Source: Bacteroidetes bacterium UBA1952
Lineage (GTDB): Bacteria > Bacteroidota > Bacteroidia > Chitinophagales > Chitinophagaceae
NCBI GenBank assembly: GCA_002336725.1
Contig: DDEO01000093.1
Location: 1 to 14,618, forward strand
Direction of reading: 5' to 3'
DNA length: 14,618 nt
Positions 6,951 to 13,182 of the stretch are shown here, in pieces (the stretch's first letter is position 1; the number at the start of each line of letters is the position of its first letter). The notes beneath the pieces are model-generated. The model made no database searches, was not told the origin of the DNA, and worked only from the letters and a program-made list of their open reading frames with translations. The translations under genes were made by a program, and so were the position numbers.

Positions 6951-7217
6951 AAAAGTGGTTGTAATAATCTCGTAGCGGCGCAGAGACGCAGCGGAATTTC
7001 CGGAAATATCTGCTCCAGAAAAGGTGGTAATAACCTCGCAGAGGCGCAGAGACGCAGCGAATTTCCGGAAATATCGGTTTCAGAAAAGGTGGTAATAATC
7101 TCGCAGAGGCGCAGAGACGCAGAGGAATTTCCGGAAATATCGGTTCCAGAAAAGGTTGTAATAACCTCGCAGAGGCGCAGAGACGCAGCGGGATTTCCGG
7201 AAAATATTCTCTTTAAG
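6951..7217. repeat. Four tandem ~66-bp repeats, each carrying TTTCCGGAAA
   Basis: Units are 6951-7018 (68 bp), 7019-7083 (65 bp), 7084-7149 (66 bp) and 7150-7217 (68 bp, diverged at its right end). Each has the order AAAAGGTGGTAATAA, then CTCGCAGAGGCGCAGAGACG, then an ATTTCCGGAAATAT block, then a short variable end. Units 2 and 3 are nearly identical. There are no unique spacers, so this is not a CRISPR array. The array fills the gap between the outer-membrane-type gene and the saccharopine reductase gene, whose stop codon falls in the last unit. Confidence 0.95.
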
Positions 7218-8544
7218 AAAGTACGGTCTCGGCTTCGTGGAAGCGAATGCCGTGTTCGGCGAGCTTCGCCAGCACCGGCTCATAAATCTGCGGCATATTG
7301 GGGATTTGTACGCCTTTGGGATACAGAGCCGCGCCTTCTTCGAGGAGCATTTCAGCAAAAAGCGCCATCGGCATACCTACCGTTTTAGCCATCGCACTAA
7401 AGAGTTTGTCTTTGCCTTCTAGCGTCAGGGTACTGATAATCCGGTGTTTATGACCGGCTTTTTCGTATTCGGCATCATGCACCATCACCACAAGATCTTT
7501 ATCGGCATCGCGCAAAACCCATTTTTCTTCCAAAAGCGGCAGCAGGGCTTCGGCCATTGTACGAGCGCCTTCAGGAAGCGGTTTTTCGCTAAAAATGCCC
7601 AGCCAGCGCAGCATCGAAACCACAAGGTCTTTATCCTCCGAAGAAATAAATTTCCGGATACCGGTTTCCAGATCGGCTTCGCCAATCACGGCGCGGCTCA
7701 CATCGGCAAACGTGCGGGCATTTTCCGGTAAGGCTTTGGCTTCGTCGGTCCAGCCCATGCCGATAATCGCATCCCAGCCTTTGCAGAAATCGGGGTGGCG
7801 CAGCGTGGCGCGCATAAAGGTTTGGGCATCGGGCGTATGGTAGAGTTCGGGATAGCGCACCGAGTCGCGGTTGGGATAAAAAGCCAGATTTCCGTAGCCC
7901 GATACCGGAATTTCACCTGCGTTTTCATAGAGCTTTTCGTAGGGCACATACACCTCTTTGCCTTCTTCTTCATAACGCGCCCCACCCGTTCCGGCCAGCA
8001 GGATATTGCGCGGATTCCAGGCGATTTTATAGTGCCACGGGTTGTCGTCGCTTTCCGGCGCAACCAGTCCGCCGCAATAGCTTTTAAAGGAATAGACCGT
8101 TCCGCCCGCATTCGCCACGCGATGGGCAATCTGCGAGGCACTCATGTGGTCGATGCCGGGATCGAGGCCCATTTCGCAGAGAAAAAGCAGCCCTTTGGCG
8201 CGTGCTTCGTCATTGAGCGCGAGCATTTCCGGCGAGGCGTAGGAAGAAGTGATAATGTTTTTGTTGAAAAGCAGGCAATCCTGCGCCAGCAGGGTATGCA
8301 GATGCGCGGGCATCAGGCTCAGCACAATGTCGGCCTGTTGCACGAGCGGCTGGCGGGCGGCAGCGTCTGTAATGTCAATGGCTTTTGCCGTGCCGCGCGG
8401 GCGACCGGCGATTTTTTCTTCAATGGCCTGCAGGTTGCCGTCGATGATGGTGATATGCCAGTTACGGGCTTCGGCCTGAACGAGCAGGTAATTTATCAGA
8501 TAAGTAGCAGATTTGCCGGCACCGGCAACCAGAATGTTTTTCAT
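7213..8544 (-). CDS. Saccharopine dehydrogenase family enzyme (saccharopine reductase-like)
   Basis: The 443-residue protein opens with a Rossmann nucleotide-binding motif, ILVAGAGKSA (residues 4-13), and continues as a saccharopine dehydrogenase NADP-binding domain (about 1-125) and C-terminal domain containing EMGLDPGIDHMSA. It resembles the glutamate-forming saccharopine reductase (LYS9/LKR-SDH type), which interconverts saccharopine with glutamate and aminoadipate semialdehyde in lysine metabolism. Whether it serves lysine breakdown or another imine-reducing step cannot be told here, because no lysine gene is adjacent. The ATG is 9 nt downstream of a promoter-like element, so its mRNA is probably nearly leaderless. 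The TAA stop lies inside the last unit of the tandem repeat array. The gene contains no TTCCGGAA. Confidence 0.9.
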   Translation of the reverse strand: MKNILVAGAGKSATYLINYLLVQAEARNWHITIIDGNLQAIEEKIAGRPRGTAKAIDITDAAARQPLVQQADIVLSLMPAHLHTLLAQDCLLFNKNIITSSYASPEMLALNDEARAKGLLFLCEMGLDPGIDHMSASQIAHRVANAGGTVYSFKSYCGGLVAPESDDNPWHYKIAWNPRNILLAGTGGARYEEEGKEVYVPYEKLYENAGEIPVSGYGNLAFYPNRDSVRYPELYHTPDAQTFMRATLRHPDFCKGWDAIIGMGWTDEAKALPENARTFADVSRAVIGEADLETGIRKFISSEDKDLVVSMLRWLGIFSEKPLPEGARTMAEALLPLLEEKWVLRDADKDLVVMVHDAEYEKAGHKHRIISTLTLEGKDKLFSAMAKTVGMPMALFAEMLLEEGAALYPKGVQIPNMPQIYEPVLAKLAEHGIRFHEAETVLS

Positions 8545-8553
8545 AACTGGCCG

Positions 8554-8561
8554 CGAAGGTA
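8554..8561 (-). promoter_or_regulatory. Likely -7 element TACCTTCG of the saccharopine reductase gene
   Basis: It is identical to the element before metK and one base from TAnnTTTG. Only 9 nt separate it from the ATG at 8544, so the start of transcription would fall within a few bases of the start codon. Confidence 0.5.
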
Positions 8562-8673
8562 CGCGCGTTAGAAGTTTGGCGTTTGGATTCTGATATCCGA
8601 CCGGAATGTCGTCAGGGAGCAGCGGTCGGACTCTGAAAAACTACGAGCCTTGTATATCTGCCGCCCCGGTTTG

Positions 8674-8681
8674 TATCTTGG
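8674..8681 (+). promoter_or_regulatory. Likely promoter of the DUF5362-like gene
   Basis: TATCTTGG is one base from TAnnTTTG, and a TTG 21 nt upstream (8650-8652) could serve as the -33 element. It lies 22 nt before ATG 8704. This placement also argues against the longer reading frame starting at TTG 8650, which would begin upstream of the transcript. Confidence 0.5.
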
Positions 8682-8703
8682 GCCACAATCTCCCTTCTAT
8701 CTT

Positions 8704-9156
8704 ATGATGACTCCTGAATTTTCTCCAAACGATGGTCTGGCGCTGGATAGCGCAGCCAAATCCTATCTGGCCGAATCTGCCAAATGGGGAAAGTTTCTGG
8801 CTATTGTAGCCTTTGTGTTTATCGGCCTGATGGTGCTGGGCGCGCTGGCTTTTATGGCGGCGGGTAGTAGCATTTCACAGGCGATGCCCGGTGCGCCCGA
8901 TCTTCCCTTTGGAGCTTTTTTCGGCTTTTTGTATCTGATTTTTGCCGCTATTTACCTGTACCCCACTCTTAAGCTCTACAATTTTTCCAAAAAAGCCAAG
9001 GCTGCGCTGGCTACCAACAACAGTGCGCTGCTGACGGAAAGCATGGGCAACCTAAGTAGTATTTTTAAGTTTTTCGGCATCATCACAGCGGTTGTACTGG
9101 GCCTCTACGCAATTATTTTTGTATTTGCGCTGCTGGCAGGAGTGATGACCCGGTAG
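8704..9156 (+). CDS. DUF5362-like small integral membrane protein
   Basis: The 150-residue protein starts MMTPEFSPNDG (ATG 8704, or 8707). A soluble N terminus ending in AKSYLAESAKWGKFLAIV leads into three hydrophobic segments: about 36-60, 74-99 and 123-148. The second runs into YPTLKLYNFSKKAKAALATNN, then the LTESMGNLSSIFKFFGI segment. This layout matches the DUF5362 family of Bacteroidota membrane proteins of unknown function. The assignment is from memory of the family pattern. It stands alone on the plus strand, diverging from the saccharopine reductase gene and converging on the GxxExxY gene. Repeat copy A begins 8 nt after its stop. A longer frame exists from TTG 8650, but the promoter position favours ATG 8704. 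Confidence 0.8.
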   Translation: MMTPEFSPNDGLALDSAAKSYLAESAKWGKFLAIVAFVFIGLMVLGALAFMAAGSSISQAMPGAPDLPFGAFFGFLYLIFAAIYLYPTLKLYNFSKKAKAALATNNSALLTESMGNLSSIFKFFGIITAVVLGLYAIIFVFALLAGVMTR

Positions 9157-9164
9157 ATTGTTTT

Positions 9165-9276
9165 GGAACGCGGATGACACGGATCCGGACGGATTTTCAC
9201 AGATGAAAAAAATCCCCGCCAACTTCGTTGGGGGCACGGCGTGGTTATCCGTCTAAATCTGTTTTATCCGCGTTCC
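9165..9276. repeat. Repeat copy A (GGAACGCGGAT family) with an insertion
   Basis: The copy runs from GGAACGCGGATG to ATCCGCGTTCC, ends that are 11-bp perfect inverted repeats. Compared with copies C and D, it carries an extra ~28 bp (about 9214-9241) holding the hairpin CCAAC-TTC-GTTGG. It lies between the converging DUF5362-like and GxxExxY genes, and its right end contains the last three codons and the stop of the GxxExxY gene. Confidence 0.9.
9206..9235 (-). terminator. Terminator-like hairpin for the GxxExxY gene
   Basis: On the minus strand, GTTGG/CCAAC plus three G-C pairs (one bulge) form an 8-bp stem around a GAA loop. It is followed by A and then seven T (plus-strand A 9206-9212). 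It sits about 30 nt after the GxxExxY stop and within the extra segment of repeat copy A. Confidence 0.6.
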
Positions 9277-9662
9277 GTCAATTTCTTCCGGTCGTTGGTA
9301 AAAACCTTCCTGCAAAAAGCGGGCTTAGGCCCAAAATTCAGCAGCAAGCCTACTTCTATGGACGTAGCCCGCAGGTAGTTGGTAAGCTGGCATTCAAATT
9401 CCGGAATCAGGCACTCAGCAGCTTTGAGTTCCAGAATCACCATTTCATCTACGACCATGTCTGCGTAGTATTCGCCGACCTCCCGCTCTTTGTAATGAAC
9501 CCGGATACGCTTCTGAGTTTCAACGAAAAAACCGCTTTTGGTAAGTTCCAGAAACAAAGCGTTTTGATAAACCCGCTCCAGAAAGCCCCAACCCAGTTCG
9601 TTGTAAACCTCGTAGAAGGCTTTCAGAATACGATCAGTGAGGTCTTTGTGTAGCAGTTCCAT
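9264..9662 (-). CDS. GxxExxY family protein (PDDEXK_3-type nuclease fold)
   Basis: The 132-residue protein carries the family-naming motif in GWGFLERVY (G26, E29, Y32). It also has a PD-(D/E)xK-like core: YYADMVV with Asp68, then VILELKA with Glu78 and Lys80, followed by the conserved QLTNYL and GLLLNFG segments. Members of this family (TIGR04256/PF13366) are predicted nucleases without an established role. The active-site residues look intact. Copy A of a repeat family overlaps its 3' end, supplying ERG and the TAA stop, and copies B to D lie just upstream of its start, so gene and repeats may form one unit. ATG 9662 is preceded by TATTTTTA, a possible -7 element. One TTCCGGAA is read as Pro-Glu. 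Confidence 0.93.
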   Translation of the reverse strand: MELLHKDLTDRILKAFYEVYNELGWGFLERVYQNALFLELTKSGFFVETQKRIRVHYKEREVGEYYADMVVDEMVILELKAAECLIPEFECQLTNYLRATSIEVGLLLNFGPKPAFCRKVFTNDRKKLTERG

Positions 9663-9691
9663 GCTCTAAAAATAGAACATGATATTGAGAT

Positions 9692-9942
9692 GGAGCGCGG
9701 ATGAGAAAAAATCCGTAAAAATCCGTCTAAATCTGTTTTATCCGCGTTCCAACGAACGACAGAACGCGGATGACGCGGATCCGGACGGATTTTCACAGAT
9801 GAAAAAATCTTTGGTTATCTGTCTAAATCTGTTTTATCCGCGTTCCAACGAACGACAGAACGCGGATGACGCGGATCCGGACGGATTTTCACAGATGAAA
9901 AAATCTTTAGTTATCCGTCTAAATCTGTTTTATCCGCGTTCC
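9692..9942. repeat. Repeat copies B, C and D (GGAACGCGGAT family), C and D in tandem
   Basis: Copy B (9692-9750, 59 bp) is shortened. Copies C (9762-9846) and D (9858-9942) are 85 bp each, nearly identical, and each is preceded by the same 11-bp spacer AACGAACGACA, giving a 96-bp tandem period. All copies start GAACGCGGATG (B: GAGCGCGGATG), contain GGATCCGGACGGATTTTCAC (C, D), and end AATCTGTTTTATCCGCGTTC. Arms GACGGAT/ATCCGTC and ACAGAT/ATCTGT allow folding. A frame stays open through them because 96 is a multiple of three, but I do not regard it as a gene. Copy D ends 12 nt before the S9 peptidase stop. Confidence 0.95.
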
Positions 9943-9954
9943 AATACAAAAAAC

Positions 9955-12102
9955 CTACCGCAGCTTCTCGTCAAAATAATCGGTGATTTTCTGCATCAGA
10001 TGGATGCGGTCTTTGCCGCGCACATTGTGCGGATGACCGGGATACACAAAATAATCTACCTGTACACCGTTCTCCACGCAGCTTCGCAGGAAGTTGATGC
10101 TGTGCTGCCATACCACCACATCATCATCGGTGCCGTGGATGAGCATCAGGTCGCCCTTTAGGGCCTTCACTTTGTTCCAGAGCCGTGCTTCCTCATACCC
10201 GACGGCGTTATCCTGCGGGCGGTCCATATAGCGTTCGGTGTACATGATTTCATACCATTTCCAGTCCAGCACCGGGCCGCCGGCCACGCCCGCCTTATAC
10301 GCGCCGGGATGGCGCAGCATCAGGCTGGTGGTCATAAAGCCGCCGAAGCTCCAGCCGTGAACGCCCATCCGCGCGGTGTCAATAAAAGATTGCCCGCGCA
10401 AAAAGGCGTTGCCTTTGAGTTGGTCTTCCATCTCCACGGTTCCCAATTTCCGGAACGGCGCACTTTCAAAGGCCAGTCCACGGTTGGAAGAGCCGCGCCC
10501 GTCCATCGTAAACACCACATAGCCTTTCTGGGCCAGCAACTCGTACCACAGATTTCCGGAAGCAGGCCAGCTATTGCGAATGAGCTGCACGTGCGGGCCG
10601 TTGTAGAGATAAGTGATGCTGGGATATTTCCGGGTGCTGTCGAAGTTCGTAGGCAGAATCATTTTACCGTAGAGCGGCGTGCCGTCGTCGGCCTTGAGCG
10701 TGATGTCGCGCACCTGCGGACGGTTGTAGGCCACGAGTGGGTCTTTGGCCACGAGCAGTGTTTCGGCTTGGGCCGTAGCGGTGTTGATAACCGATACGAT
10801 GCGCGGAACGGTGTTGCTCGTATAAGTGTCGTAGATGTATTTGCCGTCGGCAGACGCAATAGCGGTATGTGTGCCTGCGCCCTGGGTAATGCGGCGCAGC
10901 CTTCCGGTTTTCCAATTAACGGCATACACGTGTTTTTCCTGTGCGCCGTCTTTGGTTCCGGTAATAATCACCTCGCTTGTGGGTGCGTGAAAGCCCAGGA
11001 CCTCGTTCACCAGCCAGTCGCCTTTGGTAACTGGGTTGAGTAATTTTCCGGAAATATCGTAGCGATAGAGGTGCATATAGCCGTCGCGCTGACTCCACCA
11101 AAGGAACTCTTTATCGCTGCCCGGCAGGAACTGCGCCGCGTGTTGCGGCTCCACGTATTTCTCGCTCTTTTCTTCAAAAAGCGTTTTCATTGGCTGTCCG
11201 CTCATCGCGTCGTACTGAATAAAACGCAAGTGGTTCTGGTCGCGGTTCAGCAGGCCGATAAAGATGTATTTTTCATCCGGACTCCAGGTAACGGCGGTAA
11301 GGTATTGGTCTGCCGGCTCGCCGGTTTGCAGCACCGTTGTGGTTTTGGTTTGGGGATGATAAACGCGCACAGTTACGTGATGCGACGAGTCGCCCGCCAT
11401 CGGGTATTTAATGTTTTTGGATACCGCCGGCATCTTGCTCCAGTCAATAATGGGATAATCCTTCACCGCGCTCTGGTCCATGCGGTAATAGGCCAGATGA
11501 TTTCCTTTCGGGGAGAAAAACAGTCCGCCGTCAATGCCAAACTCGTTGCGGTGAACGCTTTGGCCGTTCACAATGGTGTAGGAGCCGTCGCTGGTAACCT
11601 GCACCGTGCCGCCGTTTTGGGTATGCAGGAAGATGTCGTTGTCCACCGTGTAGGCCACCTCGCCGGTGCGGGGATGCACGGCGATATTGGCGGCGTTTTC
11701 GCGTAGTTCCTTCATCTCGGCGCGCATCGTTTCCGGCATTTGCACCGAGGCGAAAAACACCTTGTTGCCGCGCACAAAATAGCCTTTGCCGTTTTCCAGC
11801 CAGCTCATTTGCGGAAATGCTTTGAGCGTATCGCCGCCAAAATAGCTCTGGTTGATTTGCACCAGCGAGAGCGTATCGCTTTTGCCGGTAGCGAGGTTGC
11901 GGCGCACCCAGGCATCCTTCCCGCCCTGCTTCGTGCTGAATTGCAGCACCGGATTTCCGGAAATAAAGCTCACACCGCGAATGTTTTCCACCGCGAGGTT
12001 GGTACCCAGGCCGGTAACGGCTTCGGCCATGGTGAAATTTTTGCCTTGCGCAAGGGCAAAAGCAGGAAGCGCCAGTAAAACGAAGGAAAGGTATTTTTTC
12101 AT
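9955..12102 (-). CDS. S9 family peptidase (dipeptidyl peptidase IV-like), exported
   Basis: The 715-residue protein has a signal peptide (MKKYLSFVLLALPAFALAQ), an eight-bladed DPPIV_N propeller region (about 60-450) and a C-terminal alpha/beta-hydrolase domain (about 470-715). The serine nucleophile is Ser585 in GWSFGG, the acid lies in HGTDDD (659-661), and the histidine is probably His692 in YPGHPHNV. Such enzymes cleave dipeptides or tripeptides, usually after proline, from peptide N termini in the periplasm and serve peptide nutrition. The loop that carries the double glutamate in true DPP IV reads VHRNEFGID here, with one Glu (187), so substrate choice may differ from DPP IV. Length is normal. 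Four TTCCGGAA sites lie within it, the most of any gene here. The start ATG lies 9 nt from a perfect -7 element. Confidence 0.95.
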   Translation of the reverse strand: MKKYLSFVLLALPAFALAQGKNFTMAEAVTGLGTNLAVENIRGVSFISGNPVLQFSTKQGGKDAWVRRNLATGKSDTLSLVQINQSYFGGDTLKAFPQMSWLENGKGYFVRGNKVFFASVQMPETMRAEMKELRENAANIAVHPRTGEVAYTVDNDIFLHTQNGGTVQVTSDGSYTIVNGQSVHRNEFGIDGGLFFSPKGNHLAYYRMDQSAVKDYPIIDWSKMPAVSKNIKYPMAGDSSHHVTVRVYHPQTKTTTVLQTGEPADQYLTAVTWSPDEKYIFIGLLNRDQNHLRFIQYDAMSGQPMKTLFEEKSEKYVEPQHAAQFLPGSDKEFLWWSQRDGYMHLYRYDISGKLLNPVTKGDWLVNEVLGFHAPTSEVIITGTKDGAQEKHVYAVNWKTGRLRRITQGAGTHTAIASADGKYIYDTYTSNTVPRIVSVINTATAQAETLLVAKDPLVAYNRPQVRDITLKADDGTPLYGKMILPTNFDSTRKYPSITYLYNGPHVQLIRNSWPASGNLWYELLAQKGYVVFTMDGRGSSNRGLAFESAPFRKLGTVEMEDQLKGNAFLRGQSFIDTARMGVHGWSFGGFMTTSLMLRHPGAYKAGVAGGPVLDWKWYEIMYTERYMDRPQDNAVGYEEARLWNKVKALKGDLMLIHGTDDDVVVWQHSINFLRSCVENGVQVDYFVYPGHPHNVRGKDRIHLMQKITDYFDEKLR

Positions 12103-12111
12103 TTAGAGGCG

Positions 12112-12119
12112 CAAAATTA
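12112..12119 (-). promoter_or_regulatory. -7 element TAATTTTG of the S9 peptidase gene
   Basis: It is a perfect TAnnTTTG match, 9 nt before the ATG. A TTG triplet 16 nt further upstream fits a -33 element and lies within the GACTTGTCAAGTC palindrome (12129-12141), so anything binding that palindrome would overlap the promoter. Confidence 0.65.
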
Positions 12120-12128
12120 AACCCCACA

Positions 12129-12223
12129 GACTTGTCAAGTCCCGCATACGTTATTCTTTATTCTGATAGACTTGGCAAGTCTGATGTGCTTTTATGCGTT
12201 TTCTACGCGGGACTTGTCAAGTC
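12129..12223. repeat. Small inverted-repeat element built on GACTTGNCAAGTC
   Basis: GACTTGTCAAGTCCCGC (12129-12145) is repeated in inverted orientation at 12207-12223, 16 of 17 bases matching. A third palindrome, AGACTTGGCAAGTCT, lies centrally (12168-12182). The whole is 95 bp with palindromic ends, in the gap between the S9 peptidase gene and kdsA. Its right end covers the final codons and stop of kdsA (Asp-Leu-Thr-Ser-Pro-Ala-stop). No target-site duplication was evident. Confidence 0.75.
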
Positions 12224-13045
12224 GTTCACCGCTTCTTTCAACCGCACCAGCCGCGTCAAGAGGCCTTCCAACTGCGCCAGCGGCAGCATATTCGCGCCGT
12301 CGCTTTTGGCGCAGGCCGGGTCGGGGTGCGTTTCTATAAAAAGGCCATCCACGCCTACCGAAACAGCGGCGCGGGCAATGGTTTCAATCAGTTGCGGATT
12401 GCCGCCGGTTACGCCGCTGCTTTGGTTGGGCTGTTGCAGCGAGTGGGTGCAGTCCATCACCGCCGGAACGCCAAAGGCCTGCATCGCCGGAATGCCGCGA
12501 TAGTCCACCACGAGGTCGGTGTAGCCAAAAGTGGTGCCACGCTCGGTAAGCAAAATGCCGTCGTTGCCGCTTTGCCGGATTTTGTCCACCGCAAAGCCCA
12601 TCGCTTCGGCGGACAGAAACTGCCCTTTTTTCACGTTCACGATTTTTCCGGTTTGGGCGGCAGCTACCAGAATATCGGTTTGGCGGCACAGAAAAGCCGG
12701 CACTTGCAGCACGTCCACATACTCGGCGGCTATTGGCGCTTCCGAAGCGTCGTGAAAATCGGTAACGACCGGCACGCCGAAGCTGTCGCGCACTTTCGCC
12801 AGGATTTTCAGGGCCTTTTCGTCGCCGATACCGGTAAAGGAATCCAGCCGCGTGCGGTTGGCTTTGCGGTAAGAGCCTTTAAAAATCAAGGGAATATCCA
12901 ACCGCCGGCAGATTCCGGAAATCTTTTCCGCAATGCCCATTACAATGTCTTCGCCCTCAATGGCGCAGGGACCGGCCATGAGGAAAAGCTTTTTGTCAGA
13001 ATAGTTTTGAGATGCCAGAAGTGTGTGCAGTGCGGCAGATTCCAT
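12203..13045 (-). CDS. kdsA: 3-deoxy-8-phosphooctulonate (Kdo-8-P) synthase
   Basis: KdsA condenses phosphoenolpyruvate with arabinose 5-phosphate to give Kdo-8-phosphate, the precursor of the inner-core sugar of lipopolysaccharide, in the cytoplasm. The 280-residue protein has AGPCAIEG (24-31), FKGSYRKANRT (55-65), QVPAFLCRQTD (114-124) and the late MDCTHSLQQPNQ. Cys27, His201, Glu238 and Asp249 correspond to the metal ligands of the metal-dependent class typified by Aquifex, whereas the E. coli class has Asn in place of the Cys. The last six residues and the stop come from a repeated palindrome, so the native C terminus may have been altered. The -7 element lies only 6 nt before ATG 13045. 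One TTCCGGAA is read as Ser-Gly. Confidence 0.97.
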   Translation of the reverse strand: MESAALHTLLASQNYSDKKLFLMAGPCAIEGEDIVMGIAEKISGICRRLDIPLIFKGSYRKANRTRLDSFTGIGDEKALKILAKVRDSFGVPVVTDFHDASEAPIAAEYVDVLQVPAFLCRQTDILVAAAQTGKIVNVKKGQFLSAEAMGFAVDKIRQSGNDGILLTERGTTFGYTDLVVDYRGIPAMQAFGVPAVMDCTHSLQQPNQSSGVTGGNPQLIETIARAAVSVGVDGLFIETHPDPACAKSDGANMLPLAQLEGLLTRLVRLKEAVNDLTSPA

Positions 13046-13051
13046 AGGCTG

Positions 13052-13059
13052 CGAAATTA
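13052..13059 (-). promoter_or_regulatory. Likely kdsA -7 element TAATTTCG
   Basis: It is one base from TAnnTTTG, the same T-to-C change as in the metK and saccharopine reductase elements. It ends 6 nt before the ATG, which would place the transcription start at or beside the start codon. Confidence 0.5.
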
Positions 13060-13127
13060 GTGCTTCGCGCGTTGGAAGAAGCCGGGCGGGTGCTTTGCGC
13101 CTTGGGGATTTCTCTGGCTCCTAAAGG

Positions 13128-13139
13128 AGTGCATTCTTG
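13128..13139. repeat. CTCCTAAAGGAG palindrome between surE and kdsA
   Basis: A perfect 12-bp palindrome lies in the 137-bp surE-kdsA gap, flanked by G and T (GGCTCCTAAAGGAGTGC). It could be a weak hairpin or a protein site. A poly-A stretch on the minus strand (13161-13172) is the only other notable element between the genes. No clear terminator of surE is visible. Confidence 0.5.
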
Positions 13140-13182
13140 ATGCGGTGTCTCGCAAGGTTTTATTTTTTTTAATAGAGTCGTT

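Noticed and set aside
6951..7217. CRISPR array
   Set aside because: The units are contiguous with no unique spacers, and no cas gene is present.
6915..7388. Plus-strand frame through the 66-bp array
   Set aside because: It is repeat-derived, continues into antisense of the saccharopine reductase gene, and starts inside the signal peptide region of the opposite gene.
7795..8571. 258-codon plus-strand open frame
   Set aside because: It is antisense to the saccharopine reductase gene, a shadow of its codon bias.
9165..9942. Insertion sequence around the GxxExxY gene
   Set aside because: There is no transposase and no visible target duplication. GxxExxY is a predicted nuclease family, so an IS call is not supported, only a possible repeat-associated unit.
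9679..10161. Plus-strand frame encoding a repetitive peptide
   Set aside because: It is a translation of the 96-bp repeat units followed by antisense of the S9 peptidase. The frame is open only because the unit length is a multiple of three.
12194..13060. 288-codon plus-strand open frame
   Set aside because: It is antisense to kdsA, which is unmistakable. No family motif is visible in the antisense product.
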